Shown here piece by piece: positions 56,475 through 64,000 of a DNA stretch of 64,000 nt (position 1 is its first letter; each line of letters opens with the position of its first letter). A program made the position numbers and the translations under genes. This stretch comes from Azoarcus sp. PA01 (GTDB taxonomy: Bacteria > Pseudomonadota > Gammaproteobacteria > Burkholderiales > Rhodocyclaceae): the NCBI GenBank assembly GCA_001274695.2, contig LARU01000004.1, forward strand, positions 620,001 to 684,000. The letters run 5' to 3'. The notes under the pieces were generated by a model. It saw only the letters and a program-made list of their open reading frames with translations, ran no database searches and was not told where the DNA came from.

Positions 56475-58528
56475 GGGGTGCCGTGCTGGTCCGCGCCGAA
56501 CGTCCGCTGTCGCAGGCGGAACAGCTCGTCGCGCGCGGCGGCCGCTTTCTCGAACTCCAGGTTGCGGGCGTGCTCCTGCATTTCCTTTTCGAGCTTGCGG
56601 ATCAGTTTCGCCACGGTCTTCTCGTTCATCGAAAAGTACTCGGGCGGCGGTTCGGCCACGCTTCGCCCTTCGCGCTCCTCGTCACCTGCATAGACACCGT
56701 CGATGATGTCCTTGATCCGCTTGCTCACTGTCTTCGGCACGATGCCGTTTGCCTCGTTGAACGCGATCTGCTTGGTCCGCCGTCGTTCAGTCTCGTCGAT
56801 TGCCGCGCGCATCGAGCGCGTCACGACATCGGCGTACAGGATGGCACGGCCGTTGATGTGCCGCGCGGCCCGCCCGATCGTCTGGATCAGCGAGCGCTCC
56901 GAACGCAGAAAGCCTTCCTTGTCGGCGTCGAGGATCGCGACCAGCGACACTTCGGGGATGTCCAGCCCTTCGCGCAGCAGATTGATGCCGACGAGCACGT
57001 CGAATTTTCCGAGGCGCAGATCGCGGATGATCTCGACGCGCTCGACGGTGTCGATGTCGGAATGCAGATAGCGGACACGAATCCCGTTCTCGGCGAGATA
57101 GTCGGTCAGATCCTCCGCCATGCGCTTGGTCAGCGTCGTGACCAGCACGCGCTCGCCGGCTGCGATGCGCCGCTTCGCTTCGGACAGCAGGTCGTCGACC
57201 TGCGTCGTGGCCGGCCTGACATCGATCGCCGGGTCGATCAGCCCGGTCGGACGCACGACCTGCTCGACCACCTGCCCCTGGTGTTCAGCTTCATAGGTCG
57301 AAGGCGTCGCCGAGACGAAAATCGTCTGCGGCATCAGGCGCTCGAATTCCTCGAATTTCAGCGGACGGTTGTCGAGCGCGGACGGCAGGCGGAAACCGTA
57401 GCCGACGAGGTTTTCCTTGCGCGAGCGGTCCCCCTTGTACATGCCGCCGACCTGCGGAATCGACACGTGCGACTCGTCGACGAACAGCAGCGCATCCGGC
57501 GGCAGATAGTCGATCAGCGTCGGCGGCGGCTCGCCCGGCCCGCGCCCCGAGAGGTGTCGCGAGTAGTTCTCGATGCCTTTGCAAAAACCCATCTCGTTGA
57601 GCATCTCGAGGTCGAAGCGGGTGCGCTGCTCGATGCGCTGCGCTTCGACGAGCTTGCCCGAAGTCTGGAACCAGGCCGACCGGTCCCGCAGTTCGTCCTT
57701 GATCGCCTCGATCGCCTTCAGCACCGTCGCGCGCGGCGTCACGTAGTGGCTGGACGGATATACCGTGAAGCGCACGAGCTTCTGCTTCAGGTGCCCGGTG
57801 AGCGGGTCGAACAGCGTCAGATGTTCGACTTCGTCGTCGAAGAGCTCGATGCGCACCGCAAGTTCGGCGTTCTCGGCCGGAAAGACGTCGATGACGTCGC
57901 CGCGCACGCGGAACGTGCCGCGGCGAAAATCGATGTCCGAGCGCGTGTACTGCATCGCGACGAGACGCTGCACGAGGTCGCGGTGGGCGATGCGCTCGCC
58001 TTCGCGCAGGTGCAGGATCATCGCGTGGTAGTCGACCGGGTCGCCGATACCGTAGATGCACGACACGGTCGCGACGATGACGACGTCGCGTCGCTCCATC
58101 AGGCTCTTCGTCGCCGACAGGCGCATCTGCTCGATGTGCTCGTTGATGCTCGAATCCTTCTCGATGAACAGGTCGCGCGACGGGACGTAGGCTTCGGGCT
58201 GGTAATAATCGTAGTACGAGACGAAATACTCGACCGCGTTTTCGGGGAAGAACTCGCGGAATTCCGCGTAGAGCTGCGCGGCGAGCGTCTTGTTTGGCGC
58301 GAGCACGAGCGCCGGCCTGCCGCAGCGGGCGATGACGTTCGCCATCGTGTACGTCTTGCCCGAGCCGGTCACGCCGAGCAGCGTCTGGTACATCAGTCCG
58401 TCGGCGATACCTTCGGCAAGCAGGTCGATCGCCGCCGGCTGGTCGCCAGCGGGCGGGAATGGCTGGTGAAGGCTGAACGGGCTACCTTCGAAAGTGATTA
58501 CCGGAACGCTGTCGGTCGAACTCGTCAT
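56471..58528 (-). CDS. uvrB: Excinuclease ABC subunit B
   Basis: A 685-residue helicase-like protein starting [20 protein letters not shown], Walker [15 protein letters not shown], beta-hairpin [24 protein letters not shown] in [13 protein letters not shown], and the C-terminal UVR motif [15 protein letters not shown]. It verifies lesions and positions UvrC. A long frame continues upstream to 59992 but belongs to the antisense of the aminotransferase. Confidence 0.97.
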   Translation of the reverse strand: MTSSTDSVPVITFEGSPFSLHQPFPPAGDQPAAIDLLAEGIADGLMYQTLLGVTGSGKTYTMANVIARCGRPALVLAPNKTLAAQLYAEFREFFPENAVEYFVSYYDYYQPEAYVPSRDLFIEKDSSINEHIEQMRLSATKSLMERRDVVIVATVSCIYGIGDPVDYHAMILHLREGERIAHRDLVQRLVAMQYTRSDIDFRRGTFRVRGDVIDVFPAENAELAVRIELFDDEVEHLTLFDPLTGHLKQKLVRFTVYPSSHYVTPRATVLKAIEAIKDELRDRSAWFQTSGKLVEAQRIEQRTRFDLEMLNEMGFCKGIENYSRHLSGRGPGEPPPTLIDYLPPDALLFVDESHVSIPQVGGMYKGDRSRKENLVGYGFRLPSALDNRPLKFEEFERLMPQTIFVSATPSTYEAEHQGQVVEQVVRPTGLIDPAIDVRPATTQVDDLLSEAKRRIAAGERVLVTTLTKRMAEDLTDYLAENGIRVRYLHSDIDTVERVEIIRDLRLGKFDVLVGINLLREGLDIPEVSLVAILDADKEGFLRSERSLIQTIGRAARHINGRAILYADVVTRSMRAAIDETERRRTKQIAFNEANGIVPKTVSKRIKDIIDGVYAGDEEREGRSVAEPPPEYFSMNEKTVAKLIRKLEKEMQEHARNLEFEKAAAARDELFRLRQRTFGADQHGTP

Positions 58529-58699
58529 GCTAAAATTTCCGGCTGTTTCAGGCGCTTGCCGGGTTGCCGTCCAGGACGGAATGGCCACGGCAAGAGGCCT
58601 ATTATTTCCCAAAACGCGGCTCAAAGCACGGCAGCCTGGACCCGGACTCGAGACGAGGCTTCGGGCCGGACCGCGCGCCCGCTCAACCTGGAGTTGTGT

Positions 58700-59905
58700 A
58701 TGCCTTCGATCTTCGCCACCGTCGAGATGGCGCCTCGTGATCCGATTCTCGGCCTGAACGAGGCCTTCAACGCCGATACCCGCAGCGACAAGGTCAACCT
58801 CGGCGTCGGCGTCTATTACGACGACAACGGCAAGATTCCGCTGCTGGCCGCAGTGAAGGCTGCCGAGAAGGCGCGCCTCGAGGCAATGCCGCCGCGCGGC
58901 TACCAGCCGATCGAAGGCGCTCCGGCGTACAACAACGCGGTGCAGAACCTCTTGTTCGGCAAGGATTCCGCGCTGATCGCAAACGGCCAGGTCGTGACGA
59001 TCCAGGCGCTCGGCGGCACCGGCGCGCTGAAAGTCGGCGGCGACTACCTGAAGCGGCTGAATCCGGGCGCGAGCGTCTACATCTCCGACCCGAGCTGGGA
59101 AAACCACCGCGCGATCTTCGAGTCCGCCGGTTTCGCCGTCGACACGTACCCGTACTACGATCCCGCGACGCGCGGCGTGAACTTCGCGGGCATGAAAGCG
59201 AAGCTCGGCGAACTGGCGGCCGGCTCGGTCGTCGTGCTGCACGCGTGCTGCCACAACCCGACCGGCGCCGATCTCACCGAAGCGCAGTGGGGCGAAGTCG
59301 TCGATGCCTGCCGCGCGCGCGGCCTCGTGCCTTTCCTCGACATGGCCTATCAGGGTTTCGCCGACGGCATCGAGCCGGACGCGGTCGCGGTTCGCCTCTT
59401 CTCCGCGAGCGGCTTGCAGTTCTTCGTCTCCAGTTCGTTCTCGAAGTCGTTCTCGCTGTACGGCGAGCGCGTCGGCGCGCTGTCGATCGTCACTGCCGAC
59501 AAGGACGAAGCCGGTCGCGTGCTGTCGCAGGTCAAGCGCGTCATCCGCACGAACTACTCGAACCCGCCCACCCACGGTGGCGCAGTCGTCGCCGCAGTGC
59601 TCAACGCCCCCGAACTGCGCCAGATGTGGGAAGACGAGCTCGCCGGCATGCGCGATCGCATCCGCGCGATGCGCGTCGGCCTGGTGGAGAGCCTCAAAGG
59701 TGCCGGCGTCGCCCAGGATTTCTCGTTCGTCATCGAGCAGCGCGGCATGTTCTCCTACACCGGCCTGTCTGCCGCCCAGGTCGAGCGGCTGAAGAACGAG
59801 TTCGGCATCTACGCGGTGTCGACCGGGCGGATCTGCCTCGCGGCGCTGAACTCGCGCAATATCGGCTACGTCGCCAAGGCGATCGCGTCCGTCGCGAAGG
59901 CGTGA
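58700..59905 (+). CDS. tyrB: Aromatic amino acid / aspartate aminotransferase
   Basis: A 401-residue class I PLP enzyme starting [20 protein letters not shown], with [20 protein letters not shown] and PLP Lys in [18 protein letters not shown], then Arg near the end in [10 protein letters not shown]. This matches the AspC/TyrB group; exact specificity cannot be settled. GGAG precedes the start. It diverges from uvrB with 171 bases between. Confidence 0.92.
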   Translation: MPSIFATVEMAPRDPILGLNEAFNADTRSDKVNLGVGVYYDDNGKIPLLAAVKAAEKARLEAMPPRGYQPIEGAPAYNNAVQNLLFGKDSALIANGQVVTIQALGGTGALKVGGDYLKRLNPGASVYISDPSWENHRAIFESAGFAVDTYPYYDPATRGVNFAGMKAKLGELAAGSVVVLHACCHNPTGADLTEAQWGEVVDACRARGLVPFLDMAYQGFADGIEPDAVAVRLFSASGLQFFVSSSFSKSFSLYGERVGALSIVTADKDEAGRVLSQVKRVIRTNYSNPPTHGGAVVAAVLNAPELRQMWEDELAGMRDRIRAMRVGLVESLKGAGVAQDFSFVIEQRGMFSYTGLSAAQVERLKNEFGIYAVSTGRICLAALNSRNIGYVAKAIASVAKA

Positions 59906-59924
59906 AAATCCTCCTCGTGAAATA

Positions 59925-59953
59925 TTGACGGGTCCGCGCCGGATATCTATACT
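59925..59953 (+). promoter_or_regulatory. Promoter for tRNA-Asn genes
   Basis: TTGACG-N17-TATACT, with a GC-rich discriminator (GCGCGGC) typical of stringently controlled stable-RNA promoters; the first tRNA begins 12 bases after the -10 box. Confidence 0.88.
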
Positions 59954-59965
59954 GCGCGGCTCAAT

Positions 59966-60041
59966 TCCCCGATAGCTCAGTCGGTAGAGCAACGGACTGT
60001 TAATCCGTGTGTCCCTGGTTCGAGCCCAGGTCGGGGAGCCA
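59966..60041 (+). tRNA. tRNA-Asn (GTT), first copy
   Basis: 76 bases with CCA encoded. Acceptor TCCCCGA, anticodon loop CTGTTAA (GTT), T arm GGTTCGAGCCC. Identical to the copy at 60081. Confidence 0.97.
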
Positions 60042-60080
60042 AAAATTCGGTCCGGCGATTTTCGCCGGACACCTTACCGA

Positions 60081-60156
60081 TCCCCGATAGCTCAGTCGGT
60101 AGAGCAACGGACTGTTAATCCGTGTGTCCCTGGTTCGAGCCCAGGTCGGGGAGCCA
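60081..60156 (+). tRNA. tRNA-Asn (GTT), second copy
   Basis: Identical in sequence to the first copy, 39 bases downstream. The spacer contains a short hairpin (GTCCGGCGA/TCGCCGGAC). No promoter of its own is seen, so it is read from the first. Confidence 0.97.
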
Positions 60157-60169
60157 GGAAAAGCAGGAC

Positions 60170-60203
60170 AAGGCCAGCCTTCAAAGGTTGGCCTTTTTCT
60201 TTT
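60170..60203 (+). terminator. Terminator after tRNA-Asn pair
   Basis: AAGGCCAGCC-TTCAAA-GGTTGGCCTT with a following T-rich run is a strong hairpin terminator. Confidence 0.9.
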
Positions 60204-60319
60204 TCCGGCCCGTTTCCGATCGCATCACTTTGATGCGCCGCCGGCTTCGCCCGATCGACGGCGCCGGGTCGTCCGGACTTCGGCGGCGGACCTCGGAGAC
60301 AGAGCGTATTCGCTTACCA

Positions 60320-60347
60320 TTGATCGCCTTTATGGGTCCGGTATCCT
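60320..60347 (+). promoter_or_regulatory. Candidate promoter for the helicase gene
   Basis: TTGATC-N16-TATCCT, 34 bases upstream of the helicase ATG. Quality is moderate. Confidence 0.45.
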
Positions 60348-60380
60348 GTGCTCGGGCTGACGTTGAATAGGTAACGTGAA

Positions 60381-63300
60381 ATGTCGCACGCAGAGATTAA
60401 AAGGAAGCTTGCCAGCAGTCGAAAGGACCTCCTCGACATCGGCCTGCGCAACACGATGATCAACTTTCGCAGCGGCCCCCGGAGCCTCGCGATCGTCGAT
60501 GAGCGCTCCGAGCAGATCCTTCAGCTCCTGTACCGGCAGAACAAGGCCATGACGTTCGTGCCCGCGCCCGAGAAAAAAACGAAGGGCGGGAAAGAGACCG
60601 GGAACAGCATCGTCGAGACTGACTCCGTTCAGGACGCGGCCCCCGAGCCGGGTGAAATCCGCGAGGAAAACGATGCGCCGGCGCCGGACGCGGCGACGAT
60701 GGCCCTCGTCGCAGAACTCGACGGGGCTGATTGGCCGGCTGGGGACGTCGCCGGTGGCGCCGTCGCGGCGCAGCACACGGACACCCGGCTGCAGACGGTT
60801 CTTTCCGAGGAACGGCTATTTCTCAGCCTGCTGAAAATTCACACCGAAGCGCAGACTTTCATCCAGGAGCAAGGGGTAAACATCCTTTTTCTTGCGCTGG
60901 GTTTCCTGCACTGGTACGAGGCGGACTCCTCGGACAAGCTTCGCAAGGCGCCGTTGCTGCTCGTGCCGGTCGAGCTGTCCCGCACGGGCACCCGGGATGT
61001 CTTCCGCTTGCGCTACAGCGACGACGATCTCATCCAGAACCTGTCGCTTGCGGCAAAGCTGAAGACGGACTTTGCGCTCGATCTGCCGCAGTACATGGGC
61101 GATGCGAACGCCGATGCTTCCGAGATGCCGGGCACCGAAGCTTTCTACGAAGCCGTTGCCGCGTGCGTGTCGAAGCAGCCGCGCTGGAAAGTGGCGCCTG
61201 ACGAGATCCACCTCGGGTTTTTCTCGTTCGGCAAGTTCCTGATGTTCAACGACCTCGACGAAGCACTCTGGCCCGAGGACAAGCGACCGAGCGAACATCC
61301 GGTCCTGGGGCGCCTGCTCGGCGAAGGCTTTTCGAACGAAGCCGCTTTCGTCGCCGAGGACACGCGTCTCGACACGATCATCGCGCCGGGCGAAGTGCGC
61401 TTCGTGCGCGACGCCGACAGCAGCCAGACGATGGCGATCCTCGAAGCGCGCGAAGGCCGCAACCTGGTGATCCAGGGACCGCCGGGCACGGGGAAATCCC
61501 AGACCATCACGAACATCATCGCGGAGCTGCTGGCCGGCGGCAGAAAAGTGCTGTTCGTGGCCGAGAAGATGGCGGCGCTCGAAGTCGTCAAGCGCCGCCT
61601 CGACGAGTGCCATCTGGGCGATGCGGTGCTCGAACTGCACAGCCACAAGGCGACCAAGCAGTCGGTGATCCGGGAGCTCGAACGCACCTTGCAGCAAGGT
61701 CGACCGCTGGCAGCGGACGGGGCGGACGACCTGGCGGCGCTCAAGGAAGTCCGCGACGAGCTGAATGCGTATTGCGAAGCAGTCAATACGGCCATCGGCG
61801 CGAGCGCAATCCCGTTCATCACCGCGCTGGGCCATTACTTGCGCCTCCAGCGCAAGCATGAGAGCTTGCCGGCATGGTCCTTCGAGCCGATGAAAGCGTG
61901 GTCGCAGCGAGACCACGCCCGCGCCCGCGAAAAAGTCGCGGAGCTGGCGCGTCACTTGCGGGAAAACGGGCGGCCGTCGCTCAACACGTTCTACGGTACC
62001 GCGTGCACGACCTTCTCGCCTGCTCAGCAGGCGCAGGTCACGGAGGAGCTGCAGCACGCCGTCACGGTGCTGTCACGCGTGCGGGAGTCGGCGGGGCAGC
62101 TGGCCGCCCGCTTCGGACTCGAACACCCGGCCACGCTCCAGGATGTCGACGTGCTCTGTCGCACGGCGCGGCGCGCAACGGAAGCGCCGGCGCTTACCGG
62201 CGTGCGCCTCGATAGCGCAGCATGGCAGACCACGCCCGAATCCATCCGGGCGCTCGTCGCGGCCGGCCGCCAGATGGCTTCGAAGCGCGCCGCGCACGAC
62301 GGGATGCTGATTGAGCAGGCATGGGAACAGGACCTGCTGACCGAGCGCCAGCACCTCGCGCAGTTCGGCGAAAAGTGGTGGCGCGTTTTCTCGGGCGACT
62401 ATCGACGCGCCCGGGCCCGCGTCCAGGGCCTGTGCAAAAAGCCGCTGCCCAAGGACAATGCGTCGACGCTCGCGCTGGTCGATGGCATCCTCGGCTACCA
62501 GCTGAGCAAGCGCGCTTACGACCAGCATCTCGCGCTTGGTGAAACGCTTTTCGGCACCCCATGGATCGGCGAACGTTCCGACTGGGAAGTCCTCGGGCGG
62601 GCGAGCGAATGGGTCATCGCACTCCATGCCGACATCGGCAAAGGGCTTCTGCCTGCCGGCATCGTCGATTTCCTCGCCAAGCAGCCGGATGCCGGCAGTG
62701 TGGGCACTTCGATCACGGCGATCCATAGCGCTGCCGACGACTTGCGCGCACGCGTCACGACGATCGTCGACCTTCTGGGTTTCGTCCCGACCCGGCCGGC
62801 GTCCACGCTCCTCGACTCCCCTTTTGCCGAGCTGCACGAGCAGCTGGCGACGTGGCTCGAAGCGGTGCCGACGATCTACGAGACGATCCGCTTCAACGAC
62901 CTCCGGGACGAGCTCGTCGCCCTCGGGTTGCCGGAAGTGGCGCAGGCGGCAGCGGGCTGGGAGCGCGACGCGGACGACCTCGTTCATGCGTTCGACTACA
63001 GCTGGTATGCCGGCCTCGTCGCTCACGCTTACGCCGCCTCGCCGACGCTCGCCCGGTTCGACCGCGTCAGGCAGGCGCACCTCATCGACCGCTTCCGCCA
63101 CCTCGACCAGCTGTCGCTGGGCCACGCGCAGGCCGCGCTCGCGAAGCGGATCTGGGAGACCCAGCCGCGTCTTTCCGATCCGGGAGAGATGGGCATCGTG
63201 CGCAACGAGGCCAACAAGAAGCGGCGCCTGATGCCGATCCGCCAGCTCATGGATCAGGCCGGCCGCGCGGTGCAGGCGATCAAGCCTGTTTTCATGATGA

Positions 63301-64000
63301 GCCCGATGTCCATCGCCAGCTTCCTGCCTCCCGGCAAAGTCGAGTTCGACGTCGTCATCTTCGACGAGGCCTCGCAGGTGAAAGCGGTCGATGCGTTCGG
63401 CGCGCTGCTGCGGAGTCGGCAGGCGATCGTTGTCGGCGACACGCGCCAGCTGCCGCCGACCGATTTTTTCGGACGTGACGTCGAGTTCGACGAAGCGGAC
63501 AACGTCACCGCCGACATCGAAAGCGTGCTGTCGCTTTTTCGCGCCCGCGGCGCCCAGGAACGTTACCTCAGCTGGCATTACCGCAGCCGCCACGAATCGC
63601 TGATCGCCGTATCGAATGTCGAGTTCTACGAGCGCAGGCTCACGATCTTCCCGTCGTCGGGCACGAATATGCTGGCAACAGGCCTGGAGATGGTTTGTCT
63701 TCCGCATGCGCTGTACGACCGCGGGCGCACGCGCACCAACCGCGACGAAGCCCGCGCGGTCGCCCAGGCAGTGATGGAGCATGCGACGACGCACCCGGGC
63801 TTGTCGCTGGGCGTGGTGGCGTTCAGCGTCGCGCAGCGCGACCTGATCCAGGTGGAGTTGGAACTGTTGCGACGCAAATCGCCCGGGTCGGAGCGGTTCT
63901 TCACCGAAGCTCATCCCACCGAGCCGTTCTTCGTCAAGAACCTGGAAAACGTGCAGGGCGACGAGCGCGACCGCATTTTCATCAGCATCGGATACGGGCG
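60381..64000 (+). CDS. DUF4011/superfamily-1 helicase-like protein, possible anti-phage Hhe-type (partial)
   Basis: The frame is open from ATG 60381 to the window end (over 1,206 residues) without a stop. The N-terminus (KLASSRKDLLDIGLRNTMIN) and following 230 residues match DUF4011. A superfamily-1 helicase core follows: Walker A VIQGPPGTGKSQTITNII near 363-380, Walker B EFDVVIFDEASQV near 990, VVGDTRQLPPTDFF, and NLENVQGDERDRIFISIGYG at the edge. Such proteins continue with DUF3320 and often a Vsr-type nuclease (HheA of the Hhe system). Those parts are outside the window, so the Hhe label is inference. Confidence 0.85.
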   Translation, partial: MSHAEIKRKLASSRKDLLDIGLRNTMINFRSGPRSLAIVDERSEQILQLLYRQNKAMTFVPAPEKKTKGGKETGNSIVETDSVQDAAPEPGEIREENDAPAPDAATMALVAELDGADWPAGDVAGGAVAAQHTDTRLQTVLSEERLFLSLLKIHTEAQTFIQEQGVNILFLALGFLHWYEADSSDKLRKAPLLLVPVELSRTGTRDVFRLRYSDDDLIQNLSLAAKLKTDFALDLPQYMGDANADASEMPGTEAFYEAVAACVSKQPRWKVAPDEIHLGFFSFGKFLMFNDLDEALWPEDKRPSEHPVLGRLLGEGFSNEAAFVAEDTRLDTIIAPGEVRFVRDADSSQTMAILEAREGRNLVIQGPPGTGKSQTITNIIAELLAGGRKVLFVAEKMAALEVVKRRLDECHLGDAVLELHSHKATKQSVIRELERTLQQGRPLAADGADDLAALKEVRDELNAYCEAVNTAIGASAIPFITALGHYLRLQRKHESLPAWSFEPMKAWSQRDHARAREKVAELARHLRENGRPSLNTFYGTACTTFSPAQQAQVTEELQHAVTVLSRVRESAGQLAARFGLEHPATLQDVDVLCRTARRATEAPALTGVRLDSAAWQTTPESIRALVAAGRQMASKRAAHDGMLIEQAWEQDLLTERQHLAQFGEKWWRVFSGDYRRARARVQGLCKKPLPKDNASTLALVDGILGYQLSKRAYDQHLALGETLFGTPWIGERSDWEVLGRASEWVIALHADIGKGLLPAGIVDFLAKQPDAGSVGTSITAIHSAADDLRARVTTIVDLLGFVPTRPASTLLDSPFAELHEQLATWLEAVPTIYETIRFNDLRDELVALGLPEVAQAAAGWERDADDLVHAFDYSWYAGLVAHAYAASPTLARFDRVRQAHLIDRFRHLDQLSLGHAQAALAKRIWETQPRLSDPGEMGIVRNEANKKRRLMPIRQLMDQAGRAVQAIKPVFMMSPMSIASFLPPGKVEFDVVIFDEASQVKAVDAFGALLRSRQAIVVGDTRQLPPTDFFGRDVEFDEADNVTADIESVLSLFRARGAQERYLSWHYRSRHESLIAVSNVEFYERRLTIFPSSGTNMLATGLEMVCLPHALYDRGRTRTNRDEARAVAQAVMEHATTHPGLSLGVVAFSVAQRDLIQVELELLRRKSPGSERFFTEAHPTEPFFVKNLENVQGDERDRIFISIGYG

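Noticed and set aside
56414..58699. Long + strand frame opposite uvrB, running into the aminotransferase
   Set aside because: Antisense to uvrB; the real + strand gene starts at 58700 with a ribosome site and the family N-terminus.

Overview
The window is a stretch of GC-rich chromosome from a betaproteobacterium. The phenylacetyl-CoA epoxygenase genes and the gene order rpoE-rseABC-mucD-lepA-lepB-rnc-era-recO-pdxJ-acpS, together with yceD-rpmF-plsX-fabHDG-acpP-fabF, suggest the Azoarcus/Aromatoleum (Rhodocyclales) group. That placement comes from protein and gene-order recognition only; no search was run.

Positions 1-12.4 kb are a patchy accessory region. It starts with paaA-paaB-paaC (minus strand, paaC cut by the window edge), followed by a PAS histidine kinase/NarL-type regulator pair, an ABC-ATPase remnant, a small membrane protein, and a DUF3179 gene split by a 2.67-kb IS21-family element with an intact istA-istB pair and a 5-bp target duplication. 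After it come a methyltransferase remnant, an ECF sigma factor with a tiny zinc-finger partner, a flavoprotein disulfide reductase-like gene, a possible glycoside-hydrolase-15 remnant, and an unlisted 49-residue one-helix membrane protein.

Positions 12.48-26.46 kb form a genomic island. A 58-bp direct repeat containing the 3' part of tRNA-Cys bounds it; the complete tRNA-Cys lies at the right end, next to a tyrosine recombinase and an excisionase-like gene. Cargo includes a frameshifted nucleotidyltransferase with a partner gene, a decayed IS630 copy lacking its catalytic Glu region, LysR/AhpD-like/PNPOx-reductase genes, a rhomboid protease, ilvD, a headless cytochrome P450, a headless TrkA-like protein, a decayed HD-domain protein and an IS110 transposase. 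Much of the island is decaying.

Positions 26.5-60.2 kb are core chromosome. From right to left the sigma-E module (rpoE-rseA-rseB-rseC-mucD) runs through a glutaredoxin, lepA, lepB, a DUF4845 gene, rnc, era, recO, pdxJ, acpS, nagZ, uvrC and pgsA to tRNA-Gly and tRNA-Cys, largely with ATGA-type overlaps. nadB diverges from rpoE. The fatty-acid operon is read from a strong-looking promoter at about 49.4 kb. Then come maf, a tetrapyrrole-methylase-family protein, a HAD phosphatase, rluC, rne, a low-molecular-weight phosphatase, uvrB and an aromatic/aspartate aminotransferase.

At 60-64 kb two identical tRNA-Asn genes are followed by a very large DUF4011/superfamily-1 helicase-like gene running off the right edge. 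This is the architecture of Hhe-type anti-phage candidates and the best lead for a defence locus here. I found no CRISPR array, rRNA or complete prophage.
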